Source of the DNA: Pseudomonadota bacterium
GTDB taxonomy: Bacteria; Desulfobacterota; Syntrophorhabdia; Syntrophorhabdales; Syntrophorhabdaceae
NCBI GenBank assembly: GCA_026388315.1
Contig: JAPLKA010000047.1
Span: forward strand, 1 to 46,480
Reading direction: 5' to 3'
Length of the DNA stretch: 46,480 nucleotides
Shown here piece by piece: positions 17,378 to 24,853 of this stretch. The notes under the pieces are model-generated. The model had not been told where the DNA came from, made no database searches, and saw nothing but the letters and a program-made list of their open reading frames with translations. Each line of letters begins with the position of its first letter. The stretch's first letter is position 1. Both the position numbers and the translations under genes were made by a program.

Positions 17378-18450
17378 TGTATTGCTCCTTTATAAGATTT
17401 GTAACATCCGAGAAATTTAAAACTCGTTGTCTCTTTTTGCACTTCTTCAAGGGCATCCACTACCCTGCCCTCTTTGTCCGATCCTTCAAAATCAGTGAAA
17501 AACACATAGTTTCCCGGATCGTTTTTTATAGGTCTCGACTCTATCCTTGTAAGGTTTATCCTTTTGTCGGAAAATGCCTTCAGGACGGAAAACAGACCGC
17601 CTGTCTCATGTTTTACAGAAAATATTATTGAACATTTATCTCCAGGTTCGCCCCTTGCCTCCCTGGATAATACGATAAACCTCGTGGAATTAGATTCATG
17701 GTCTTCTATGTTTTCTTTAATGATCTCTAAATGATACAACTCGGCACAAAGCTTGTTCGCAATAACGCCTGCGGCTTCCAGCCTGTTTTCAGAGAGCATT
17801 TTTGCAGCGCCTGCGGTATCATAAAACGGTCTTGGTTCGAGTTTGTGCCTTAAGATAAATTCACGACATTGCGCGAGCGCTTGCGGATGAGAGTAAACAA
17901 CCTTCAAATCACGGTACTGCGTTTCAGGCAGTGCGAGAAGGCAGTGATGGACAGGTATGCTGACCTCTCCAATGATCCTTAAATTCGTTTGAACCAATAG
18001 ATCGTTGACCTGTGTCACAGCCCCTTCAAGGGAGTTTTCGACCGGGACAATGCCCAGATCAATCTGGCCTGATGAGACCTCGTTAAAGACCTCGATAAAT
18101 TCCTTGCATGAAACCGGGATCAAGGATGCGTCATACGAAAGAGAGGCGACCTCGCTGTATGCGCCGTGTTCTCCCTGAAAACCGATGAGGTTCAGACTTT
18201 GTTCCTGGACGTGTTTGCTTTCGTCGATGATCAGGCCGTATAATCTCTCCAGGAATTCCGGTTTTAACAGGCTGCGTGATGTTTTCTTTATATTATTGAA
18301 TATCTGTTGTTCCCGGTTTTGATCAAACACGCATTGCTTAAATTTCCTCGACCTTACTGCAAGCTCCATCCTCTGGTTCAGAAGCTCGATGATCCCGCAG
18401 TCGATCATGTCTATGCTTTTTCTAATAATCATAAGATCGCTATTGCTCAT
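17374..18450 (-). CDS. pheA: Bifunctional chorismate mutase / prephenate dehydratase (P-protein)
   Basis: A 358-residue two-enzyme fusion leading to phenylpyruvate. Residues 1-85 form an AroQ-type helical chorismate mutase (RKSIDMIDCGIIELLNQRMELA). The dehydratase begins at IGFQGEHGAYSEVA, with VPVENSLEGAV and the catalytic ESNSTRFIVL near residue 250. The C-terminal ACT domain (about 270-350) has GGLFSVLKAF and ESRP, the phenylalanine-binding signatures, so feedback inhibition by Phe is expected. It lies 12 bp after aroC with an AAAAGGA site and overlaps tyrA by 4 bp. The single mutase domain feeds both this gene and tyrA. Confidence 0.96.
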   Translation of the reverse strand: MSNSDLMIIRKSIDMIDCGIIELLNQRMELAVRSRKFKQCVFDQNREQQIFNNIKKTSRSLLKPEFLERLYGLIIDESKHVQEQSLNLIGFQGEHGAYSEVASLSYDASLIPVSCKEFIEVFNEVSSGQIDLGIVPVENSLEGAVTQVNDLLVQTNLRIIGEVSIPVHHCLLALPETQYRDLKVVYSHPQALAQCREFILRHKLEPRPFYDTAGAAKMLSENRLEAAGVIANKLCAELYHLEIIKENIEDHESNSTRFIVLSREARGEPGDKCSIIFSVKHETGGLFSVLKAFSDKRINLTRIESRPIKNDPGNYVFFTDFEGSDKEGRVVDALEEVQKETTSFKFLGCYKSYKGAIQ

Positions 18451-18462
18451 TTATAAGTCCTT

Positions 18463-19578
18463 TTACCGTGGCCCGGTATCCGCACTATTGCCGGGGCTTG
18501 CGCCTGTCCCGCTTGCGGGGTCGCCCCCTCCAACGGCAAAGCCGTTCGGAGCCTCCCTTTCTCGCTCACCGTGTGAACTGTTTAAATCCTGCAGCGGGAC
18601 TTGCCCGTGGGAATCTATAAGCATGAGGTCTGCAAGCGCTATGGCGGTAACAGCCTCTATAACAACGGGCACCCGCAACGCGATGCACACGTCATGCCTT
18701 CCTTTCACGTAAAGCTCCACCTGTTCGCCGGTTTTCAGGTTAACGGTATGCTGCATGCGGGATATACTTGATGTGGGCTTGACAGCCGCCTTAAAAACGA
18801 TATCGTTCCCGTTTGTTATGCCTCCGTTGATGCCGCCGGCGTTGTTGGTCCTTGTCTCGCCTTTTATGTTAATGATCTCATCGTTACACTCGCTTCCCCG
18901 CATCCGTGCGCATGAGAAACCTGCGCCAAATTCTATGCCCTTTATGGCAGGTATGGAAAAGACCAGATGGCTTATGAGGGATTCCACAGAATCGAAGAAT
19001 GGCTCTCCCAACCCCGCATGCAAACCGCTCGCCCTGCATGACACGATACCGCCGATAGAATCCCTGTTTTGCATAGCGGATTGAACGGCAGCCGTGATAT
19101 CTTCGGACCTGCCGGCTTCTATAAGCGTAGCCTCTACCTTTACCGGTTTTATCAGCAGCTTTGCTATGACCCCTGCAGCAACCAGCCCTGCAGTCAATCT
19201 TCCCGAGAAATGTCCACCGCCTCTGTAATCGTTGAAACCGTTGTATTTTTTCCAGGCAGTAAAATCCGCATGTCCGGGTCTGGGTGTATCTTTAATGCTA
19301 TTGTAAGCACTCGAATCAACATTCTTATTCTCAAAAAGGATACAAATCGGGGCGCCCGTGGTTTTCCTGTTGAATACACCACTTTTTATTAGAGGGATAT
19401 CCGGCTCTTTTCTCGGGGTTGTGCCCTCGATACCCCCCATACGCCTTTTCAGGTCATCATCAAACCCCTGAACCGGAACAGAAAGTCCGGCAGGACAGCC
19501 ATCGATGAGAATACCGACACACTCTCCGTGGGACTCGCCCAGGATTGATACTTTAAACACACGTCCGAAACTATTCAT
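18463..19578 (-). CDS. aroC: Chorismate synthase with a repeat-derived C-terminal tail
   Basis: A 371-residue FMN-dependent enzyme that eliminates phosphate from EPSP to give chorismate. GESHGECVGILIDGCPAGL, the RPGHADFTAWKKY block and RGGGHFSGRLTAG are all conserved, with SRMQHTVNL and the final active-site region KGRHDVCIALR later. The normal chain should end near SHGQVPLQDLNS. The last 37 residues (SHGEREREAPNGFAVGGGDP... to ...ADTGPR) are Gly/Ala/Pro-rich and encoded by GC-rich, hairpin-forming DNA (18466-18576) unlike the rest. It overlaps aroA by 8 bp. Confidence 0.96.
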   Translation of the reverse strand: MNSFGRVFKVSILGESHGECVGILIDGCPAGLSVPVQGFDDDLKRRMGGIEGTTPRKEPDIPLIKSGVFNRKTTGAPICILFENKNVDSSAYNSIKDTPRPGHADFTAWKKYNGFNDYRGGGHFSGRLTAGLVAAGVIAKLLIKPVKVEATLIEAGRSEDITAAVQSAMQNRDSIGGIVSCRASGLHAGLGEPFFDSVESLISHLVFSIPAIKGIEFGAGFSCARMRGSECNDEIINIKGETRTNNAGGINGGITNGNDIVFKAAVKPTSSISRMQHTVNLKTGEQVELYVKGRHDVCIALRVPVVIEAVTAIALADLMLIDSHGQVPLQDLNSSHGEREREAPNGFAVGGGDPASGTGASPGNSADTGPR

Positions 19579-20833
19579 GTTTCACCTTCACTGAATTCAG
19601 ATCTTCAAAAAACGAGGGAAAGGACTTGGAAACACATGCCGGTCTCTCTACAATAACATCCCCTTGCCCTGCAAGCGCAGCTATTGCGCATGCCATTGCT
19701 ATTCTATGGTCATTATGAGAATCCACTGTACCGCCCCTCCTGTTCCCACCGGTAATCTCCATCCGGTCTTCAAAAATCCTTATCTTGATCCCGATCTTGG
19801 AAAATTCCTCAACCAGGGCAAGGCCGCGGTTGCTCTCCTTATGTTTTAAGCGTTCCACCCCGTAGATGACGCTTTTGCCCGCACATCCTGCTCCGAGGGC
19901 AACAAGGGGAGGAAACAGATCAGGGCAATCACCGGCATCAAACTCAAATGCATTCAGCCTGTCTTTTGCGACAAAAATATAGTCATTTTTCACCTCTACC
20001 TGAGCCCCTGCCTTAATAAGCGCCTCTATCACCGCTTTATCCGCCTGATATGAGTCCGGACTTAGACCCTTTACCTTTATGGAACCTGCCAATGCCCCGG
20101 CAACAAGAAAAAAGGCAGCGCCAGACCAATCCCCTTCTATTGCGCACATACAGGGTTTATAGTGCTGATCACCTTTTATATGAAATTCCGTAAGGTCATT
20201 GTTGTGGGAAACTGCTACACCGAACCTCCTCATAGTATCAATCGTCAACTCGATATAGGGCTTACTTTTCAGTGCCGTAACCGTGATATCGGAATCACCG
20301 CTGCACAGAGGAAGTGCCACCAGCAAACCCGTTAAAAACTGTGAGCTTTCAAAACCGTTTATATTAATCCTGCCTGAACCGATCCTGCCTTTTACCTGTA
20401 CGGGTGCAAAATCTCTGTCTGTCAAGCACGTTGCGCCTAAACCAGTCAATGCTTCAACCATCTTTAAGGGTCTTTTAAGCAACGAGCCTGAGGCATTCAA
20501 TGTGATTTCCTCTTCAAGCAATCCTGAAACAGGCGCGAACATCCGAATACAAAGCCCGGATTCGCCGCAATCGAGCGTGTTGCCTCTTATGCATTTTTCT
20601 TTCAGGCTGGCGTTTCCCTCGATTGTTATACTGTCTCCTTCCTTTAGTATTTCAGCCCCGAGTGTATCCGCTATGCCAAGGGCAGTCAGGCCGTCGCTGC
20701 AAAAGGATGGGTTGATTATTTTTGATGTACCTGAAGCGAGCAAGGCTGCGGCAACAACCCTGATCATCTCACTTTTTGAAGCAGGCGCATTGATTTCGCC
20801 GTCAATTTGTGAGGACTTTACCCGTTTCGTCAT
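19571..20833 (-). CDS. aroA: 3-phosphoshikimate 1-carboxyvinyltransferase (EPSP synthase)
   Basis: A 420-residue two-domain enzyme joining shikimate-3-phosphate and PEP. The N-terminal ASKSEMIRVVAAALLASG block, LDCGESGLCIRMF in place of the class I GNAGTAMR loop, the GDWSGAAFFLVAGAL segment and SHNDHRIAMACAI are in order. Gly in GESG corresponds by position to the glyphosate-contacting Gly of class I enzymes, but the loop as a whole is of the divergent GESGL type. Glyphosate response cannot be predicted. The start has an AAGGA site and overlaps aroE/K by 32 bp, the longest overlap in the operon. Confidence 0.95.
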   Translation of the reverse strand: MTKRVKSSQIDGEINAPASKSEMIRVVAAALLASGTSKIINPSFCSDGLTALGIADTLGAEILKEGDSITIEGNASLKEKCIRGNTLDCGESGLCIRMFAPVSGLLEEEITLNASGSLLKRPLKMVEALTGLGATCLTDRDFAPVQVKGRIGSGRININGFESSQFLTGLLVALPLCSGDSDITVTALKSKPYIELTIDTMRRFGVAVSHNNDLTEFHIKGDQHYKPCMCAIEGDWSGAAFFLVAGALAGSIKVKGLSPDSYQADKAVIEALIKAGAQVEVKNDYIFVAKDRLNAFEFDAGDCPDLFPPLVALGAGCAGKSVIYGVERLKHKESNRGLALVEEFSKIGIKIRIFEDRMEITGGNRRGGTVDSHNDHRIAMACAIAALAGQGDVIVERPACVSKSFPSFFEDLNSVKVKHE

Positions 20834-22115
20834 ATATTTTCCTTATAATCTCGTTCGGTTCTACACCGTCTGTCTTTACGATCATGTCGGAGGTGCTTGC
20901 ATATAAAGGCAACCTCTCGTTGAGCATCCTCCTGATACCGGATTCTGTATGTGCTTCAGGCAGCAGCGGACGTCCGTTGTCGTTGCCCACTTTTTTTAAA
21001 ACAGTGTCGATATTTGCCCATAACCATACGACAATGCAGCTTTTCCTGAGTATGTCCCTGTTTGCCCTGTTCAGTATTGCCCCGCCGCCGCATGAAATTA
21101 CCGTATTTGAGAGGTCCGGGATACAAGCAATCTCCTTTTTCTCAATCTGTCTGAAGGCGCCTTCTCTCTTAACTTCAAATATCTCGCGTATTGATAACCC
21201 GGTCTTCTGTTTTATCTCTTCATCGATATCTATGTATGACATCGCACTCTGTTTTGAAACACCGTGACCCACCGTAGATTTGCCGGCACCCATAAAGCCT
21301 ATGAAAGCAATGTTCTTTTTACAGGACATGCTTTCCCTGTAAACAGCCTTCCGCATGACCTCCATCGGAGGTTCTATCCCGGTAAAGTGCCTGAAGGCCG
21401 ATATCCCTTGAAAAAGAAGCCATTCTCTGCCGTCTACGATTGTGCAACCCCTTTGTTTACCGTCCTTTACCAGTGCTGTGGGCACTCCATAGTTTGCATC
21501 GAGGATGACAATACCTTTTTTAAGGGCATCGGGCTTTACAACCCTTTCTTTTGAAGAAAGGCATGAAACGAGGATATCCGTATGTTTTAGCGTTTCATCG
21601 ATATGTTCCATTCTTGCGACTTTACATCCCAGCTCTTCAGAAATAGCCCTTGCCTTTTCAAACGTGCGGTTCGCGATCACCACATCCGCCCCTTCCGAAA
21701 TAAGGGCACACACAGCCGCCTTGGCCGCCCCGCCTGCGCCCAGCACAAAGGCCCTTTTCCCTTCTGCTTTCACACCGTTGAAATGAAGGGCATCTTTTAC
21801 GCCTTTAATATCCGTATTGAACCCTTTAAGCCTGCCCTCTTTTACAATTATTGTGTTGACAGCGCCTATTCTCTGCGCCGCCTCCTCCATGTCGTCCAGA
21901 AAGGGCACAATCTCTTCCTTGAAAGGCGAAGTTACATTAAAGCCTGAAATGCCTATATCCAATGCACCCTCTATGATTTCTTCAGGCCGGGAGGCTGCAA
22001 AGCGCGTGTATACGGCGTCCATTGACAATAATTCAAAAGCGGCATTGAAGATATCGGGGCTCCTGCTCTGAAGAACCGGATTTCCGGTAACGGCAAATAT
22101 CTTTGTCTTAGACAT
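20802..22115 (-). CDS. aroE-aroK: Fused shikimate dehydrogenase - shikimate kinase
   Basis: A single 437-residue ORF carries two consecutive shikimate-pathway enzymes. Residues 1-260 are AroE: shikimate-binding NPVLQSRSP (12-20), catalytic Lys66 in VTSPFKEEI, Asp102 in FNTDIKG, NADP-binding GAGGAA (126-131) and NRT. Residues 265-437 are a shikimate kinase: Walker A GFMGAGKSTVG (273-283), DIDEEIKQKTGLSIREIF, CGGGAIL and the lid GRPLLPE. The linker is only about 10 residues. The two steps, dehydroshikimate to shikimate to shikimate-3-phosphate, are adjacent, so channelling is possible. It overlaps aroD by 8 bp. No frameshift is seen between the halves. Confidence 0.93.
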   Translation of the reverse strand: MSKTKIFAVTGNPVLQSRSPDIFNAAFELLSMDAVYTRFAASRPEEIIEGALDIGISGFNVTSPFKEEIVPFLDDMEEAAQRIGAVNTIIVKEGRLKGFNTDIKGVKDALHFNGVKAEGKRAFVLGAGGAAKAAVCALISEGADVVIANRTFEKARAISEELGCKVARMEHIDETLKHTDILVSCLSSKERVVKPDALKKGIVILDANYGVPTALVKDGKQRGCTIVDGREWLLFQGISAFRHFTGIEPPMEVMRKAVYRESMSCKKNIAFIGFMGAGKSTVGHGVSKQSAMSYIDIDEEIKQKTGLSIREIFEVKREGAFRQIEKKEIACIPDLSNTVISCGGGAILNRANRDILRKSCIVVWLWANIDTVLKKVGNDNGRPLLPEAHTESGIRRMLNERLPLYASTSDMIVKTDGVEPNEIIRKIYDETGKVLTN

Positions 22116-22755
22116 GTTTCAATAACCTCATAATCTCTTCCAAACGCGCCTTTTCAATCTGGCCTTCGGCAGTCTGCTTACCCTCTTCAAAGGATACATA
22201 TGTAAAGGGGCTTCCCAGAAAAGGAGCAACAACCCGCGTTATCTTGCCCTTTTCACCCATTCCTACAACTACAAGTCTGTCTTTAAAATCCTCCTGACCG
22301 AGCAGTCCCAGAAGCCTTGCGCTATCCGTGACGGAATGTACCTTGCAGGCGATTTTGGCAATGTCGGCACCCTCGCTGAAGCACAATGCAGCAGTTTGTC
22401 TCAGTATTTTATCTTCAGGGGTCTTCTCGAAGTCATGAAAGGAAATTATCACCTTACACCCCTTTGATCCTGCCCTTTTCATGATCTCCCTTTTATAGGC
22501 AATGACCGATTCAACCTCGATATCCACATACTGTGCCCCTGCTTCTATTGCAGCAATCAAATATTCCTTCCTCTTCGTATCATCGAGGGCGCCCGCTCTG
22601 CATGTGGCAATAAGCGTCACAGGTTGCGAAAATATTTTTGCAATATCTTCTGAATTCAAGACCATCCGGTCCATCCTTATCTCGGCTAAATCTATTTTAT
22701 TCAATGATATATTATAGATAATATTACATTGTTCATCCATACTAACACATATCAT
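22108..22755 (-). CDS. aroD: Type I 3-dehydroquinate dehydratase
   Basis: A 215-residue TIM-barrel dehydratase that forms a Schiff base with 3-dehydroquinate. Conserved residues appear in LAEIRMD, QYVDIEVE, the catalytic His of ISFHDFEKT (around 106) and the Schiff-base Lys of ADIAKIACK (around 131). The C terminus has GSPFTYVSFEEGKQTAEGQ, matching the substrate loop. The length is slightly short against 225-250 for the family because the N terminus begins directly at the first strand. It overlaps aroB by 14 bp and aroE/K by 8 bp. Confidence 0.95.
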   Translation of the reverse strand: MICVSMDEQCNIIYNISLNKIDLAEIRMDRMVLNSEDIAKIFSQPVTLIATCRAGALDDTKRKEYLIAAIEAGAQYVDIEVESVIAYKREIMKRAGSKGCKVIISFHDFEKTPEDKILRQTAALCFSEGADIAKIACKVHSVTDSARLLGLLGQEDFKDRLVVVGMGEKGKITRVVAPFLGSPFTYVSFEEGKQTAEGQIEKARLEEIMRLLKHV

Positions 22756-23770
22756 AAGCTATTTCCTTGATTTCGTTAATGTTTACCTTCTCTATTCTTG
22801 CCTTTCCGATTCCATCGAGCAGGACAGTATGTATATATTCATCTTCCCGCTTTTTATCTTTCCTGATTGCATCCATGATCGCTTCCACATTGCCCTTAAA
22901 CGATACAGGGAGATCGAACATTGCGAGCATCTGCCCTATCCTCTCCACATCCTTTTTCTGCAATAACCCTTTAACCTCAGAAAGCCTCGCCTCCATAAGC
23001 ATTCCTATGCTTACCGCTTCACCGTGCTTGATGACGGCGGTCTTCTCAAACGCATGTCCGAAGGTATGGCCGAAATTCAATTTTATCCTCTCTCCTTTTT
23101 CTGTTTCGTCTTGAGAAACAATGCCGGTTTTCACCTTCAGAGAATCGTATACAATCCTTTCAATTGTGCCTTTATCAAACGATAGGGCTGCTTCCCGGGC
23201 GCTCTCAATAGTGGAAAAAAGCGCCTCGTCTCCTATCAATGCATGTTTTATCACCTCGGCAAACCCATTCCTTAACTCTGCTGCTGAAAGGGTCTTCAGA
23301 ACGTCAAAATCGCACAGCACAAATTGGGGCTGATTAATCGTGCCGATAAGATTTTTATAACCTTTGAAATTGACGCCATTCTTACCGCCGACACTTGCAT
23401 CCACCTGAGCAAGAAGTGTAGTGGGCGCAAAGGCAAAGGGCAAACCACGAAGATATGTAGAGGCTGCAAAGCCTGCAATGTCGCATACAACCCCGCCACC
23501 TATACCCAATATAAACGATGAACGGTCAAATTCGAACTCAAGAAGCTTTTTGTATATACCATGGACTGTATCAAGGGTTTTATGCTCTTCCCCGGCCTTA
23601 ATTACAATTGTCCTGTATATGGAAAACAATTCCCCGTAAAGCCTGTGGACATTGCTGTCCGTAATTACAACCGTTTTCTCGATACTGCAAAAGTCAATCA
23701 GGTTATTTAACGACAGACCCAGCATGATTATACTTTTGCCCGTATTTCCGGCTAACGTGATCTGTCTCAT
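22742..23770 (-). CDS. aroB: 3-dehydroquinate synthase
   Basis: A 342-residue NAD- and Zn-dependent enzyme that cyclises DAHP. The nucleotide-binding [15 protein letters not shown], the substrate motif [30 protein letters not shown] and zinc ligands in [12 protein letters not shown] and HGEAVSIGM are all present and in order. Length is standard. It overlaps aroF by 4 bp (ATGA), so the first two committed steps are translationally coupled. The final residues overlap aroD. Confidence 0.97.
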   Translation of the reverse strand: MRQITLAGNTGKSIIMLGLSLNNLIDFCSIEKTVVITDSNVHRLYGELFSIYRTIVIKAGEEHKTLDTVHGIYKKLLEFEFDRSSFILGIGGGVVCDIAGFAASTYLRGLPFAFAPTTLLAQVDASVGGKNGVNFKGYKNLIGTINQPQFVLCDFDVLKTLSAAELRNGFAEVIKHALIGDEALFSTIESAREAALSFDKGTIERIVYDSLKVKTGIVSQDETEKGERIKLNFGHTFGHAFEKTAVIKHGEAVSIGMLMEARLSEVKGLLQKKDVERIGQMLAMFDLPVSFKGNVEAIMDAIRKDKKREDEYIHTVLLDGIGKARIEKVNINEIKEIAYDMC

Positions 23771-24579
23771 TCTGAATCCGCCATGAATTTATGGAGTGTA
23801 CGAGCCCTTTTTATCATCTTCGAGAACTGTTCAGGGTTTAATGTCTGATCCTTATCACAAATCGCCTCAGATGGATTTATGTGGACTTCAACGATAATGC
23901 CGTCTGCGCCGGCAGCCACTGATGCAAGGCTCAAGGAAGCTATGAGGCTCGCCCTTCCCGTAGCATGGGAAGGATCAATGATTACCGGCAGGTGCGTGAG
24001 TTCTTTTAAGGAAGGGACAGCGCTTATATCAAGTGTATTTCTTGTATATGTCTCAAAAGTACGGATGCCCCTCTCGCAGAGTATCACGTCAGGGTTTCCT
24101 CCATCGAGGATGTATTCCGCACAATTTAACCATTCTTCTATAGTTGAGTTCATGCCTCTTTTTAATAAGACAGGTTTTTGTGTTTTACCCACTTCCTTAA
24201 GCAGTGAAAAGTTCTGCATATTCCTTGCGCCTATCTGCAGCACATCGGCATATTCGCATACCCATGGAACATCCCTTGTATCAATTACCTCTGTGACAAT
24301 AGGTAATCCTGTTTCTTCCTTTGCCTTTTTCAATATCTTGAGCCCTTTTAAACCAAGTCCCTGAAAGGCATAGGGAGAGGTTCTCGGTTTAAAGGCGCCG
24401 CCCCTCATCATATCGGCCCCTGCTTCTTTTACCGCATGCGCAGTTTCAATGGTCTGTTTTTCGTTTTCTACAGAGCAGGGGCCGGCAATCACACAAAAAC
24501 CTTCCCCTATCGTCACATCACCAACAGAGACAACGGTTCTTTCTCTTTCTTTCAAGGCAGTCAACAATATATTTTTCAT
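23767..24579 (-). CDS. aroF: DAHP synthase, short class I-beta type
   Basis: A 270-residue 3-deoxy-D-arabino-heptulosonate-7-phosphate synthase, the entry step joining PEP and erythrose 4-phosphate. [44 protein letters not shown] and the metal-site DPSHATG and GIIVEVH blocks define the KDOPS-like I-beta core. The protein begins only about 28 residues before GPCSVE, so the N-terminal ferredoxin-like regulatory domain of the Thermotoga type and any fused chorismate mutase are absent. Feedback inhibition is therefore not evident, and control may fall to the attenuator upstream. The start has a strong AAAGGAG site 5 nt away. It is the first structural gene of the supraoperon. Confidence 0.96.
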   Translation of the reverse strand: MKNILLTALKERERTVVSVGDVTIGEGFCVIAGPCSVENEKQTIETAHAVKEAGADMMRGGAFKPRTSPYAFQGLGLKGLKILKKAKEETGLPIVTEVIDTRDVPWVCEYADVLQIGARNMQNFSLLKEVGKTQKPVLLKRGMNSTIEEWLNCAEYILDGGNPDVILCERGIRTFETYTRNTLDISAVPSLKELTHLPVIIDPSHATGRASLIASLSLASVAAGADGIIVEVHINPSEAICDKDQTLNPEQFSKMIKRARTLHKFMADSE

Positions 24580-24601
24580 TTTTGCTCCTTTTTCACAGTA
24601 C

Positions 24602-24644
24602 TAAAAACAAAAAAGGCCATGGGTTTTTACACCCATGGCCTTTT
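24602..24644 (-). terminator. Attenuator terminator of the aromatic supraoperon
   Basis: On the minus strand a perfect 14-bp stem (24631-24644 pairing with 24611-24624, core AAAAGGCCATGGGT) with a 6-nt GTAAAA loop is followed by TTTTTGTTTTTAG-like sequence (24602-24612). It lies between the leader ORF stop and the aroF ribosome site. Its 5' arm can instead pair, through GGC...GGGTG (24630-24640), with CACCCGCC at 24673-24680 in the end of the leader ORF, giving an antiterminator. Confidence 0.9.
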
Positions 24645-24662
24645 GGTATCCCATTTATGTTA

Positions 24663-24740
24663 TTAGGGGCACGGCGGGTGCATAACAATATAGTAATACC
24701 AATACCAGAAATTGTTTGTCGGATTTTTACGAGTATTCAT
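24663..24740 (-). CDS. Aromatic amino acid attenuation leader peptide (25 aa)
   Basis: A 25-codon ORF beginning MNTRKNPTNN and continuing FWYWYYYIV before a Pro-rich end. Codons 11-17 (24690-24710) are seven consecutive aromatic codons: Phe, Trp, Tyr, Trp, Tyr, Tyr, Tyr. A ribosome stalled there for lack of Phe-, Trp- or Tyr-tRNA would leave the CAC-CCG-CC segment (codons 21-23) free to form the antiterminator. A ribosome reaching the stop would cover it and let the terminator form. That geometry is the classical trp/phe attenuator logic. No Shine-Dalgarno is present, and the predicted transcription start is at the ATG, so the peptide may be read from a leaderless mRNA. I know of no gene name for it. 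Confidence 0.88.
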   Translation of the reverse strand: MNTRKNPTNNFWYWYYYIVMHPPCP

Positions 24741-24747
24741 TGTACTT

Positions 24748-24777
24748 AATATAATACAATATGAAGATTGTTGTCAA
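24748..24777 (-). promoter_or_regulatory. Promoter of the aromatic supraoperon, with overlapping palindrome
   Basis: On the minus strand, a perfect TTGACA (24772-24777), 18 nt and TATATT (24748-24753). The expected start is 24740-24742, at the leader ATG. A 15-bp palindrome ATTGTTG-T-CAACAAT (24767-24781) covers the -35 box and ATTGTA/TACAAT half-sites flank the -10, so a repressor may act here as well. The sites do not resemble TrpR or TyrR boxes. Confidence 0.7.
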
Positions 24778-24853
24778 CAATAATTATTTTATTTTTAATG
24801 CATTACACTAATACTCAAAATAATTTTAATAACATTTTAATGATTTTTCTTGC

